Positions 28,845-39,030 of a stretch of DNA of 64,000 nucleotides are shown here, one piece after another. Origin of the DNA: Vermamoeba vermiformis (taxonomy: Eukaryota > Tubulinea > Echinamoebida); NCBI GenBank assembly GCA_045837725.1, contig JBEWZL010000069.1:62001-126000 (forward strand), written 5' to 3'. The notes below the pieces were generated by a model. The model had not been told where the DNA came from, did no database searches, and saw nothing but the letters and a program-made list of their open reading frames with translations. Position 1 is the first letter of the stretch. Each line of letters starts with the position of its first letter. The position numbers and the translations under genes were made by a program.

Positions 28845-30794
28845 ATGATCCGTATTGTTTTATGTGTATTATTATCGATGATGTCGTTAGCGCTCTGCGC
28901 GGTCGAAATTCAATCTGGTCAATTTGCTAATACGACGTATATATCGCCTAGGTACTTCACTTCGTGTAAGTACAGCCATATTAAACTATTTTACTCGTCA
29001 AAATTTCAAGATCTAACTTTGCATTTTATTCAGTCGAAGATTTTGGCGGATTCGATCCAGTAACTGGCTATATGACGACATATAACGCTAGTGATGTCTC
29101 AGGGAAGATCGTTCTCGCGTATTCATGGCTAACTGGACCAATGGGCTTTCATGAACTTCAAAATAGAGGCGCGATCGGCATCGTGGTTATTGATTGGCAT
29201 CAAGGTAGATCTTTTTTTCCTTAAAAATATAGTAAACAATACTAATAACACTATGGTATAGTTACTGGCGGTAGTTATTGCCTTTTTGCGACGTTAATTG
29301 AAAACGTTTCAATTCCAATCGTCGAAATTACTTACGCAAAGGGATCTAATGAGGAAGATACAGTACTTAAATTCGCCGACAGCGTATTTCAAGGAGATCA
29401 GCCTTTAGTCACTATAGCACCCGATGGTATGCGTTATTATATAATTTATTTGACGTTCGTCAATGTGAAATTACTGGATTGGATCCACAAATCGTTGTGT
29501 TGAAACCCCAAAAATATTCATATTTTCGATTTTATGCGATTAAATTCGTTTTTATTCCTAATTTCTGCAGCGAATTGTAAGCCCGTTAATTAACTTAATT
29601 TTTTTCTATATTTAGATAACTTATGGCGCGCTATGTATACCTCTATAGCCTATATTATCTTATTCCGAGCGATGTTTGGTGCCGTCGGAGTTGGTCTCAT
29701 AATCTTTGCCGCAGTTAAAATGGCGTTCTTTATCAGAATTCAAGGATCGCAATTCAATGTACCTCAAGTATGCTTAGCTTTGGAAATTATAGGAAATTTA
29801 AGTAAGTATTGACGGTAGTAATAATTATCCGTACCTAATCTTAATTTCCGAAGTTCGGATTCTTTACACGGTTGTCGATCCGTTTGGATGCGAGAATACT
29901 TTTGGCTATGCGGCTGGTCTTGTTCTTCAATCACTATCCATTCCATTCAATCTCTCAACTTTTATGCTTATAACATTTTATTGGTAAGTTCCGATCCAAT
30001 TAAACTAGCGGATTCGATCTGATATTTTTTTGTTAGGTACGAAGCCATTACAGATGCATCGATCCAGATCTACGCGTTCTTAAATAAGCTCAAAGTGGCA
30101 TTTTTCGTCGTAACAATCGTCATTATCGTCGTCCAAATCGTTCTCAGTATTTTGGCCGTTTACGCTACATTCAACAACATTGTTCCGCTATCAGTCATAT
30201 TCATCGTCATATCAGCTGGATTCCTAGTGTTCTATATCATCACCGCCGTTCAAGTATCCAAACGAATTAGAAAGGCTCTGACAATGACGGCACCAGATGT
30301 AGACAAGATCAACAATTTGAAAAACGTAAGTATCAAACCCCTTTATTCGCCTTTATTTTACTCGCTTATTTATCGCATTTATAAATCTACTTACAAGTTT
30401 GGTGCCGCTTTTTACATATAAAATTTGTAATTGCACCAGATCGTCGACCGTCGTAAATTTCCAGTAAAAAACACCTTATTAATGTATACGGTTATCAATA
30501 CTATAGGTAACGCAAAAAATGATATTCAGCGGCGTGGCACGAGTGATCGTTATTATTGTTGGCGTAGTCTACGCAGCTGGCAATAATTTCCTTGAAGGAA
30601 CACCAATTAATCGTGTAACTATTTGGTCTATGATATACGTGGCGTTATATCTGGATAGTTTTGCACGCATATATCTATTCGATACGAATAGAATTGCACC
30701 AACGAAGAGTTCAGGCGGATCTGCTACGACAAAGAATTCGAAGTCACTCAGCTCGAAAGTTAGTAGAACTGACGTTACTAGCCCTGAAAACTAA
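28845..30794 (+). CDS. 7TM protein with signal peptide and PA-like ectodomain
   Basis: A signal peptide (MIRIVLCVLLSMMSLALC) is followed by an ectodomain of about 150 residues with a protease-associated-like stretch (SGKIVLAYSW...NRGAIGIVVID). Then come seven hydrophobic helices: IILFRAMFGAVGVGLIIFAA, VPQVCLALEIIGNL, the SLSIPFNLSTFMLITFYWYEA helix, VAFFVVTIVIIVVQIVLSI, VIFIVISAGFLVFYIITAV, VARVIVIIVGVVYAA and WSMIYVALYLDSFARIYLF. A Ser/Thr/Lys-rich cytoplasmic tail ends the protein. Eight or so exons join in phase; the AAC|GTA join to the last exon at 30507 is direct. It looks like a plasma- or endo-membrane receptor-like protein. The ligand and GPCR class are unknown. Confidence 0.72.
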
Positions 30795-30912
30795 GAATCG
30801 ATCATATAGAATCGAATATCTTATTTATTCCCGTACAAAGGTTGATTATTTTGACGAAAATTCATGTAGAAAAAAAAGAATTAAATTATGTTATTATTTA
30901 TTAATTTCAACC

Positions 30913-32373
30913 ATGACTACCACAAATGTATTTTTTCGCGTGTACTGCGAGACTAGCTACGGTCAAACAGTCCACGTCGTCGGAAATACGGCAGCTCTAG
31001 GAAACTGGATGCCGACTGACAACAACAAATTGCAATGGTCTGAAATGAATTGGTGGGAGACAAGTCCTATAGGAATAGTGCTGCCTAAACACGCTATTGA
31101 ATATAAATTCGTTATTAAAGACCAATCAGGCGGTCTTATCTGGGAATCCGGCGAAAATAGAATTATCAATAATAATTTTAGCAATGAAAGAATTATCGAA
31201 GTATTTAATCGTGAAAAAGAAACGTATAATTACCCAGATTCATTGGCCTTGAAGGTAAAAAATATTCTTTTTAAATTAATGAATAAACAATTGAAGACCT
31301 TTGGTTCTTAGGTAATGAGCTTTAATGTTCGCTTTGACAACCCAAGAGACGGAAAACATGTTTGGGACAATCGAAAAGACATCGTAAGCATTATACTAAG
31401 GTATTCTAATATTTTTAATTTCAAATTTCAGGTTTCAAAAATTGTTTCTGGATGCGATATTTTTGGTCTTCAAGAGCCTTTGCACCATCAAGTAACAGTA
31501 AGAACTCAACAATATACTAATATCAATGACTCCCTACGTCTTTAGTACGTCAAAGAACGACTTGGCACGGCTTTTGATTATGTTTCTTGGGCCGCAATGA
31601 CGGCCTGCAAAGCGGTGAAGCGTCGCCGATATTTTATCGAGCAGATCTGTTCAGCGTAAGTTATTGCCGCTTATGCTTGATTATATTTAGTGTTAGTTTC
31701 ATATAGCAAGAAATTTGTGGCGTAATTTGGTTGTCGGACTCGCCGAACGCTCCGGGATCTCGCGGATGGGGCGCTCGACTGCCTAGAATTTGCTCTTGGG
31801 TGAAACTAAGATCAAAAACTAAGTAAGTACTTATTCAATATTGATATAGTAATATTTACTATCGTATAGCAACGCCCCGCCTTTTTTTGTTTTCAACACA
31901 CATCTGGATCACGAGTCATTCGAGGCACGCAAAAAAGGCTTGCATTTGATATTAACGAAGATGAGAGCTATAGCTAACGGTCTCCCCTGTGTATTAATGG
32001 GAGATTTCAATTCTACACCCAGCGAAGGTCTCATTGACGAAGTGACGAGCGAGAGATCTGGCCAGAAATGGGGTACGTCCTAACAATCAATATTATAGGC
32101 TCAAATATATATAAATCATTTTAATTTTAATAATTATTACTAAATATAGGAATATTATTGTCCAATGCTGGATCAGGCAGTACTCACCCGACATTCGTTG
32201 ATTTTTGTAATATCAAAGACGCGACGTTCACCATGCTGATCGACTACATTTTGGTAACTAAAGGAATCGTAGTGCAGGACTATACTGTGCTTGAGAACGG
32301 CATTCCTGGCACTCCTGCGAGCGATCATTGTCCTGTTGTAGCGAACATTTTGATTGAAAACAAGTCATCGTAG
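30913..32373 (+). CDS. CBM20 starch-binding / EEP-family phosphohydrolase fusion
   Basis: The N-terminal about 100 residues resemble CBM20 (VFFRVYCETSYGQTVHVVGN, ALGNW, then YKFVI and WESGENR). From VMSFNVRFDN the protein is an endonuclease/exonuclease/phosphatase domain: GLQEP, NTHLDHES, MGDFNSTPSEG, DYILV and SDHCPVVA. Such enzymes hydrolyse phosphodiesters or phosphomonoesters; the CBM suggests glycogen or starch association. Around 31575-31600 the expected EEP block (GRNDGLQSGEASPIFYRADL) lies in a different frame from the exon that leads into it (ERLGTAFDYVS), and no splice pair fixes this. The gene therefore has a one-base frameshift or the assembly has an indel. Confidence 0.75.
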
Positions 32374-32877
32374 ATCCGCAGTCATTAATACGCTGATTAA
32401 ACATAAATTTGATGTCCAATTGCATCCGCGATTAAGTATAATGTAGTTACTATAATAATCTGCCAATAGAATATACTTTGGACTCAAAAAACCTCTCTTT
32501 TTTTGGTGCATCCGGCTGGATCTTACTACAACACAGATTGGTGAAGAGATCTTCTGATAATTCGGTAAGTACAACAATATAAGTTAGATTCCATTCGAAT
32601 GGTTATTGTAGAGCAAGATCAAGATAATGCCGGAGTTTTTTGAAAGGGATCGTAAGGGCAAATTGGCGTAACATCTATTTTTCAGCATGATTCATTCAAA
32701 ATGTGATACCAGCGCTCGTAAGAAATAATTTTGCTGAAAAACACTCTAATTCGCCTTAAAGCCGTTATTCCGCAAATAAATCTCCGTTTGGCCGTGTGTA
32801 CTTTTGGCATTTAAATACATAGATCGCGAGAAGTATACTCAATTCAAATCAAACATATTAACTCGAAACAATACACA
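32374..32877. other. Intergenic region upstream of the aldo/keto reductase
   Basis: No coding exon is supported. It includes a 10-bp inverted pair, 32678-32687 and 32732-32741 (TTTTTCAGCA and its complement), about 45 bp apart. Weaker pairing extends outward (GGCG words), so it may be a decayed small MITE. The last part should be the reductase promoter. Confidence 0.4.
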
Positions 32878-35776
32878 ATGGCTGAAGTGTGTAAGGAAAA
32901 TAGCGTGTATATTTATTGTAGGAAGGTCACCAAATAATGACGACTTGTAACGTCACTAAATATTGACAATCACGTGACAAGTGTCACCTATTTTCATTAC
33001 ATTTCCCTCTCCCCAGAGTAAACCAAGGCTTAAACATAGCTCCACCAGGATCGAAGGGCTGCAGTGGTAAGTAATTTCTATCGTAATTCAACTTCACATG
33101 AAATTTCCATATCTCCGTCTCTCGTTCGTCTCTTGCTCCTCTACAATTAATAGGATTGTTTCCATCATCTATTTCTCTCTCCGCTCTTCGCTTCAAAGCG
33201 TTGGGCCAATTTTTGCTCGGATCTGATCTCTCCGCGCTCTTTTGAATTTTATTTAAAAAGGCACCGCTCCCGAAGGCCCGGGCCTGTTTCACCTGTGTTG
33301 GGGCTGTCTCTGACTTCAAGTCCTGCTGCTCGGTCGCACTACTAATCTCTCGATGACGTGTAATCTCAGATTCGGTCCACAAAATCTCCGTCACATCTGC
33401 TGACGTGTCAATACTATCGACTAAAGGCTCTCTAATAAACATATCTTCACTGATAATATTATTCTCTTCACTTCTCTCTTCTTCGCCGTTCATTTTCTCC
33501 GCGTTCTGTAGCGCCTCCGCAACTCGATCGGGTATAACTTCTTCTAACGTACTTGACTCGCGTTCTCTCTTCTCTAAAGGGGCTTCTACCTTACTAAACT
33601 CTTTTTCTAAAGCACTTGCAACGATAAGCATGAACTTCTCCGACGATAAAAAAGTGATGACGTCACTCGCGCGATCCAATCGCTCCAGAATCTTCTCGAA
33701 TCTCCTTCTCAACTTGCCTAGCTTCTTCTCCTCTTCGCATAGGCGGGAAACCTTCCTCTCTGTCTTCTCTAACTTCTTAACGAATTTTCCAAGATCCCAA
33801 AGTTCGCATCCACTCAGGATCTCCTTTCTATACTTCGTAATTCTCTTCTTATAATTTTCCTTTCTCGCATTAATGCTCTTCTGAATTATGGCAAGCTTCT
33901 CCTTAATTTTCTTTGCTTCCAACTTCAGATTCGACACTCGCAAACTCTTCGGCAAACTTCCCTGAGCCCAGCCAGAGAATACCTCTATCTCCTTCTTCAA
34001 TTCTCGTCGTGCCGCTCGCACTTCCTCTAGCGACGGCAAAACCAACTTCTCCATCCGCGTTCCAAACGCGCGATCCAATCAATCCAACTCGATCTCACCT
34101 CCCACCCAGTGAGAGGGCCTGCTTCGCTACCAAATGTAAGGAAAATAGCGTGTATATTTATTGTAGGAAGGTCACCAAATAATGACGACTTGTAACGTCA
34201 CTAAATATTGACAATCACGTGACAAGTGTCACCTATTTTCATTACAAGTGCAAAAACAACAGCAAAGAAAACTCAAGTACCGAAATCTGGGCAAAACAGG
34301 TTTGAAAGTGTCCGAGATCTGCTTAGGTAACCCCAGAAATCGAATAAAATCACTAAAACAATACTTAATATCTTATTAGGTGCCATGACTTTTGGTCCCA
34401 GTGCTTGGGGAATGCCGAACACTGATGAAGGTACGTGATCTCCTTTTTCAGTGAAGGAAAACTAATCGCTGAATTTTCAGAAACGAGTTTCAAGATTCTT
34501 GATCGCTTTGCTGAATATGGTGGTAACTTTATCGATACTGCTGATGCCTACGGACCATTCCACTCTGAAATTATTCGTAAGTTGAATTCGGATCACTTTA
34601 TTGCCCTCGAATTCATTTGAGCTGACGCTTAAATAGTTGGCAAGTGGCTGAAGACTAAGAATCGTGACGATTTCGTTATCGCAACCAAGTTCTACAGCCC
34701 TGTCGGAACCAATGCCAACGATTGGGGTGCATCCAGAAAACACATTCTGTCCGCCGTTGAAGGGTACGCTACATCTACAAAATATTATTTTTTAGAAAGC
34801 TGCAGATTTTAGAATCTGTCGTGAGATTTCCCTGAGTTGAAATTAATCTAATTTGTTTTTTTCTTATGCAGATCTTTGAAGCGATTGCAAACAGATTACA
34901 TCGATGTTTACCAAATCCATGGCTTTGACGATAGAACGCCAATTGAAGAGACCTTAACCACCTTGAACGACCTTGTACGCGTCGGAAAAGTGCGTTACAT
35001 CGGTGCCAGCAATTTCAACGGTTGGCAATTGCAAAAAGCGGTGCTAATTAGCAAACAACTCGGCTTGGAAGGTAAATGTCACAATTTTCCAGGCTTGTCA
35101 AAGGTATTTGTTTCTAATAACTCCGTAGCGTTCGTTAGCTTGCAACAACAATACTCGTTGCTCGAGCGAAACTCCGAGAATGAAGCCTTTGAAGTCTGCA
35201 AGAACGAAGGACTTGGTATCTTACCTTGGTCTCCTTTGAAAGGTAAATAGTCGATAAATATCTGATGAGAAATGATTAAGTTGAAAGAGGCTTTTGATGA
35301 CATTTTGACACTTTGACAGGAGGACTTTTGAGTGGCAAATACTCTCGCCAGAAAGGAGCATCGTCCGATCCTAATTCAAGAGTTGCGTGGGCCGAGAAGA
35401 TTGGCTGGAAGCAAACAGCATACTCAAGCGTGAACAATGAATTTACTTGGAATGTCATTGACAAGGTACCCTCGAACATGACCAACTTTGACCTCATTTT
35501 TCTCGTACTAATTGATATTTGCAGATCGAAGAAGTTGCAAAGGAAGTCAACAAGAGCGTGGCACAAGTGTCACTTCGCTGGTTGCTGCACAAACCAGCCG
35601 TGTCATCAGTGATCATTGGTGCCAAGACCGTGCAACAACTTGAAGAGAACATTGAAGCTGGTTTATTCACTTTGACTGACGCGCAAGTCACTGCTTTGGA
35701 TGAAGTCTCTACTCGTCCCTTGGAGTATCCTTACGATATGAAGGAGGTCGTCAAGAAGTTTCTTAGCAACAACTAA
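32878..35776 (+). CDS. Aldo/keto reductase gene split by an LTR element
   Basis: The gene starts ATG GCT GAA GTG at 32878-32889, is interrupted by the LTR element, and resumes at 34251 with CAA AAA. Later exons are 34380-34430, 34481-34576, 34637-34763, 34872-35071, 35129-35242, 35320-35465 and 35525-35776. Without the insertion the frame is continuous and about 360 residues long. AKR hallmarks are [12 protein letters not shown], the DTADAYG active-site block, ATKF (lysine), YQIHGFDD (histidine), GASNF and LPWSPL. It would be a cytosolic NADPH-dependent carbonyl reductase. In this allele the fourth codon is separated from the fifth by 1.36 kb, so normal expression needs a downstream start or removal of the insert. 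Confidence 0.88.
32890..33001 (-). repeat. LTR (downstream copy in element orientation)
   Basis: A 112-bp long terminal repeat identical to 34135-34246. Its ends form the short inverted repeat TGTAA/TTACA. A CACGTGACAAGTGTCAC segment resembles the intronic TGACACGTGTCA word. Confidence 0.88.
32984..34078 (-). CDS. Single ORF of the LTR element, coiled-coil, gag-like
   Basis: A 364-residue protein, mostly charged helix with predicted coiled coil (for example [19 protein letters not shown]), then an acidic middle and a basic end. No zinc knuckle, protease, reverse transcriptase or integrase is visible. By position and composition it is most likely a gag-type structural protein of a non-autonomous element. 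The homology is not recognised by eye, so gag-like is inference from the LTR context. Confidence 0.6.
   Translation of the reverse strand: MDRAFGTRMEKLVLPSLEEVRAARRELKKEIEVFSGWAQGSLPKSLRVSNLKLEAKKIKEKLAIIQKSINARKENYKKRITKYRKEILSGCELWDLGKFVKKLEKTERKVSRLCEEEKKLGKLRRRFEKILERLDRASDVITFLSSEKFMLIVASALEKEFSKVEAPLEKRERESSTLEEVIPDRVAEALQNAEKMNGEEERSEENNIISEDMFIREPLVDSIDTSADVTEILWTESEITRHREISSATEQQDLKSETAPTQVKQARAFGSGAFLNKIQKSAERSDPSKNWPNALKRRAEREIDDGNNPINCRGARDERETEIWKFHVKLNYDRNYLPLQPFDPGGAMFKPWFTLGRGKCNENR
34135..34246 (-). repeat. LTR (upstream copy in element orientation)
   Basis: A 112-bp long terminal repeat identical to 32890-33001, followed on its right by the AGTG target duplication at 34247-34250. 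Confidence 0.88.
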
Positions 35777-35855
35777 TTGATTATTTTCCTTTTTCTCCGT
35801 TTTCAAAAAAAAAGTCGTTGACATAAATAGAGCTTACATTAAAAAGCTGTCACTT

Positions 35856-37509
35856 TTAGAGAACGAGTAATACAACTACAATCATTGCCGACATGTAGTA
35901 CATGAGTGCGCTAGAACCACTTCTTAATTGCGAAGGGGTTGACTTGGCTTGAGGACTTTCAGAACCAGAAGGAACTTCGCGGTTGCTGTCATTCGGAGAA
36001 TTTTGATCGCTCGGAGAATTTCCGTTGGGCGAGGGCTGTTCATGAACGCCAAACAGCTCCCAGAACTTCTGTGAAGCACGAGGAAAAATCGTTTCCGGGC
36101 GTAATCTGTGATCACCGTCAAAGGCCAGCACGTCAAAATAGGAGTATATCGTGACATTGTTAGTCTCGTTCATGATAAAGTCGTGCGTGCGCTCAATGTA
36201 GTAATCGTTGTCGAAGCCTCCGCGGACATTAGCCCACACTCCGCATTCGTTCAAAATCAACGGCTTGCTGTGATTTCGTGCAAAATTTGCCCAGAATTCG
36301 AGACCCAAATATCCGCTGTGGACGGTGTTCCAGGCCTTTTGACGGAGCGATTGCAAGGTAGTGCTATTTGCGAGCAAAGTCCAAACAGTCGTCAGTGCCG
36401 GGCTCGACATTTGTGTTATTGACTGAGGCCCTCCATATTGACACATTATGCTCCACGCTGTCGTCAATGACAGAAAATCGCGTTGGTGACCAAGATCCAA
36501 ACGGTTGTGTACCTTCCCAATTGTATGTTCCATATCAATATCGTAGCTGTCAACGCCAACGTAATCGACGTATTCACCACCTGGCCAACAATCCGGAGCA
36601 TTAACAGCGTTATAACCGCCGTTAGGATTCCAAATCGTCTTGAAATTGTTGCCTAAAGTAGTTGGTGTCAAAAAAATATTTTGACATGTCAAGTTTTGAG
36701 CGTTGGATCTGACTTACCAGGCACAGAACGCATGGTAGTAACGATTTGGGCATAATAAGGTGCCCAGTAGTTGCACCCTGGGAGTGCAGTCCATTTGTAC
36801 CAATCACCGTTGAATTCCCAGCCGATGCGCAAGAGTGCAGTGGACAAATTGAACTTGACCAAATTTTCACCGAGGGTCTGAAAGTACTGATTGTATGTGC
36901 CTTGAGCTCCGGTAGCGATAGGTACTAACATATAATAATACGAATTAGTGTTTGAAGATTTATCGGTTTAAAAATCTGAAGCGGTCCCCTAGTAATAAAA
37001 GTTGACATCTTGACACGTGTCAAGTCAGTTGAACGACAAAATGCGAATCAAATCTTCTCGATGCGAAAATTAATTGCGTATAATGAACTTTAACGAGAAA
37101 GTAAATCGGATTCAAAATTTGAGACTAGATCCGGGTTTTGCTTACCACCTTCCACCAACGAAGGGATCATTGGGATCGAAATAATCATATGACGTTCTTC
37201 GCCTTCAGGTGCGCTATTAGCCCAAGTACTCCAGGGGCCAAGCCACCAGCCCTGACCGGCAATGTTGTCCCATGTTTCAGCTGCTTCGAACTCCATCGCG
37301 TAAACAACGGGATTGTTTAGCCGAAGACTGTAGTTTTGAACGTTATTAGGGCCCCATGGCGCAACGCCAGCGTAGACTCCAAGTTGAGGTTTTGAAGACG
37401 CGATCTGCCGAAAAAATTATTAGATCGAGGCACGAAACGAAAAGAAAAGATCACTTACAGATAATATTGCTAGAATAGTAAAGAAAATAACGAGTCCTTT
37501 TGTGTTCAT
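35856..37509 (-). CDS. Secreted/GPI-anchored GH26-like glycoside hydrolase
   Basis: Four minus-strand exons. The first (37459-37509) encodes a signal peptide (MNTKGLVIFFTILAILS). The catalytic region has LLRIGWEFNGDWYKW, with the glutamate expected as acid/base of GH26-type enzymes, then TIWNPNGGYN and YVDYVGVDSYD, and KPLILNECGVW with the probable nucleophile glutamate. The C-terminal about 55 residues are Ser/Pro/Asn-rich and end in a hydrophobic tail (MYYMSAMIVVVLLVL) after SGSSA, a typical GPI-attachment signal. It probably cleaves beta-mannan or a related wall polysaccharide at the cell surface. The intron at 36932-37143 contains an exact TGACACGTGTCA at 37011. Confidence 0.8.
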
Positions 37510-37765
37510 CTTCTCGTGTTGATTTCTACTGGCAATAATTTCTTTTTTCGGTTAGGCCAAGTTATTTATGGCACACGAGAACTCATCCCGGGTCCAGTAC
37601 GAAAAAGACACAATTGACAGTAGGGGACTCGCAATAAACAATTGGTGGAATCTAAATCCGCTTTCTTCGCCCGGAAATTTCGCTTAAGATTTTCTTGCCC
37701 CTCCCTGGGCCATTGCGCGGTGAGTCTAGTTAACTAAACTTCGATATTATAAACACTATCAAGTC
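37510..37765. promoter_or_regulatory. Divergent promoter between glycosidase and carrier paralog 2
   Basis: This 256-bp gap lies between two divergent ATGs. I see no recognisable element; both promoters should l lie here. Confidence 0.35.
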
Positions 37766-38826
37766 ATGGCGGAAGAAAGATCAACTAACCCCTTTGAGCG
37801 ATTGCTTGGACCAAAATTAGGGCGAGCAGTTGAGAGATTTACTTTAGCTCCGGTGACTCGCTTGAAACTGCTTCTGCAAACGCAGGTAATTGTTAGAAAA
37901 TTAGTTAATATTATTTATCTTAGCTTTTAGGTGTATTGATACTATTCTAAACTAGATTTGTGAAAATTTACTCGAGTATCAAATTTTAAATTTTTATAAA
38001 CGCTGTATAATTATATTTTATCACCGAATTTAGATTAAACGATATTATTAAAGCATTAATATTATATTTTTAATTTCAGAATTACCACATCCGTAACGGA
38101 AAACTTTCCGCGCCCTTGAGTTTTCTTGGTTGGACCTCGTTGCTTATGCACTCGAACGGATTCACATCATTATATAGTGGTGCATTATTAATGTTATTGA
38201 AAGTTGAAGCTGCGCTGTGGCTTGGTGACTGGATCAATTCTAAACGAATCTCTGCAGCCAAAAAAACGGATGAAAATAAGTATCAAAATCGCTCACAAAG
38301 CGCCATCAGCAAATTCATTATGAACATACTACTTTTTGGACTATTTTATCCTTTGGACACGATTGTTACGCGGGTTATGGCATCGCATCCGGATTCATCG
38401 ACTATCAGCATTTTGTCGGACACGTTCTCGTCAAAAGATAGTATAATATCGTTATATAATGGCTTTGGTATTGGAATGATAAGCATATTGGCTAAAGGAG
38501 CGCTATCTCTGGTTTCAACCTCCATCTTCTCTTACATTTCTCGATACTTTGTAAACTATCCAGGACGTGTGAGATTAGGCACGTTAAAGTGGTTATTTGG
38601 CTCAGTACCTTTAATTGGCACATATTTCTTGGACACCATCATGCGAGAATTGATGTTGGCAGATCGACTGGATTTGTCAGGTTTAGACTACGCTAAAATA
38701 ACTATCGAGCAACATGGTATTAGTAGCTTATATGGAGGTTGTCTATTCTATCTGACGTTCAGCGCTGTTCAAACATTTACTTTGGGGTTTATCGACGTCG
38801 TTGCTAGATTCAAATTTCCTCGTTAG
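37766..38826 (+). CDS. Divergent mitochondrial carrier (SLC25-like), paralog 2
   Basis: Two exons (37766-37885, 38080-38826) give 288 residues. The first helix ends LAPVTRLKLLLQTQ, close to the ADP/ATP carrier PIERVKLLLQ motif. The second repeat keeps YPLDTIVTRVM and LYNGF, and the third keeps YFLDTIMRELM and LYGGCLFY. It shares intron position, length and several blocks with the gene at 19602-20524, so the two are paralogs. Compared with transporting carriers some PxDxxK/R residues are degenerate, though less so than in paralog 1. It is presumably in the mitochondrial inner membrane; the substrate is unknown. Confidence 0.8.
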
Positions 38827-39030
38827 GCTCATCTGGAGTAATTAATGAAGCTCATGACTCTTACATGTGCATATGTATAAATAAAATTAATTATAATGCC
38901 TTCAGCCTCCTCAGTACAATTTTTGTAATTACATTAGTCTTTCCGAATGTAAATGCAACTTGAGATGTAATGCAAAAAATTAATGCAATAATCATTTGAT
39001 TATTTATTATTACAAAATCTAGATTCAATG
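38827..39030. other. Tail-to-tail spacer
   Basis: An AT-rich 204-bp gap between convergent genes with AATAAA-type words near 38878. Nothing else is seen. Confidence 0.4.

Larger units (their letters stand above)
32890..34246 (-). mobile_element. Short LTR retroelement (TR-GAG/TRIM-like), looks whole
   Basis: Two direct repeats of 112 bp, 32890-33001 and 34135-34246, are identical base for base, begin TGTAA and end TTACA. They flank a 1.1-kb interior. A 4-bp AGTG duplication (32886-32889 and 34247-34250) flanks the whole. Read on the minus strand, the interior starts next to the LTR with a TGG-initial, tRNA-complementary-type sequence and ends with a purine-rich tract, as LTR elements do. One long reading frame fills it and no polymerase is present. 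This is a non-autonomous LTR element, apparently whole. Identical LTRs imply a very recent insertion. Confidence 0.85.

Noticed and set aside
33405-33854. 149-residue plus-strand frame inside the LTR element
   Set aside because: Antisense shadow of the element's charged ORF; Ser/Phe/Leu-rich composition is the complement of a Lys/Glu-rich coding strand.
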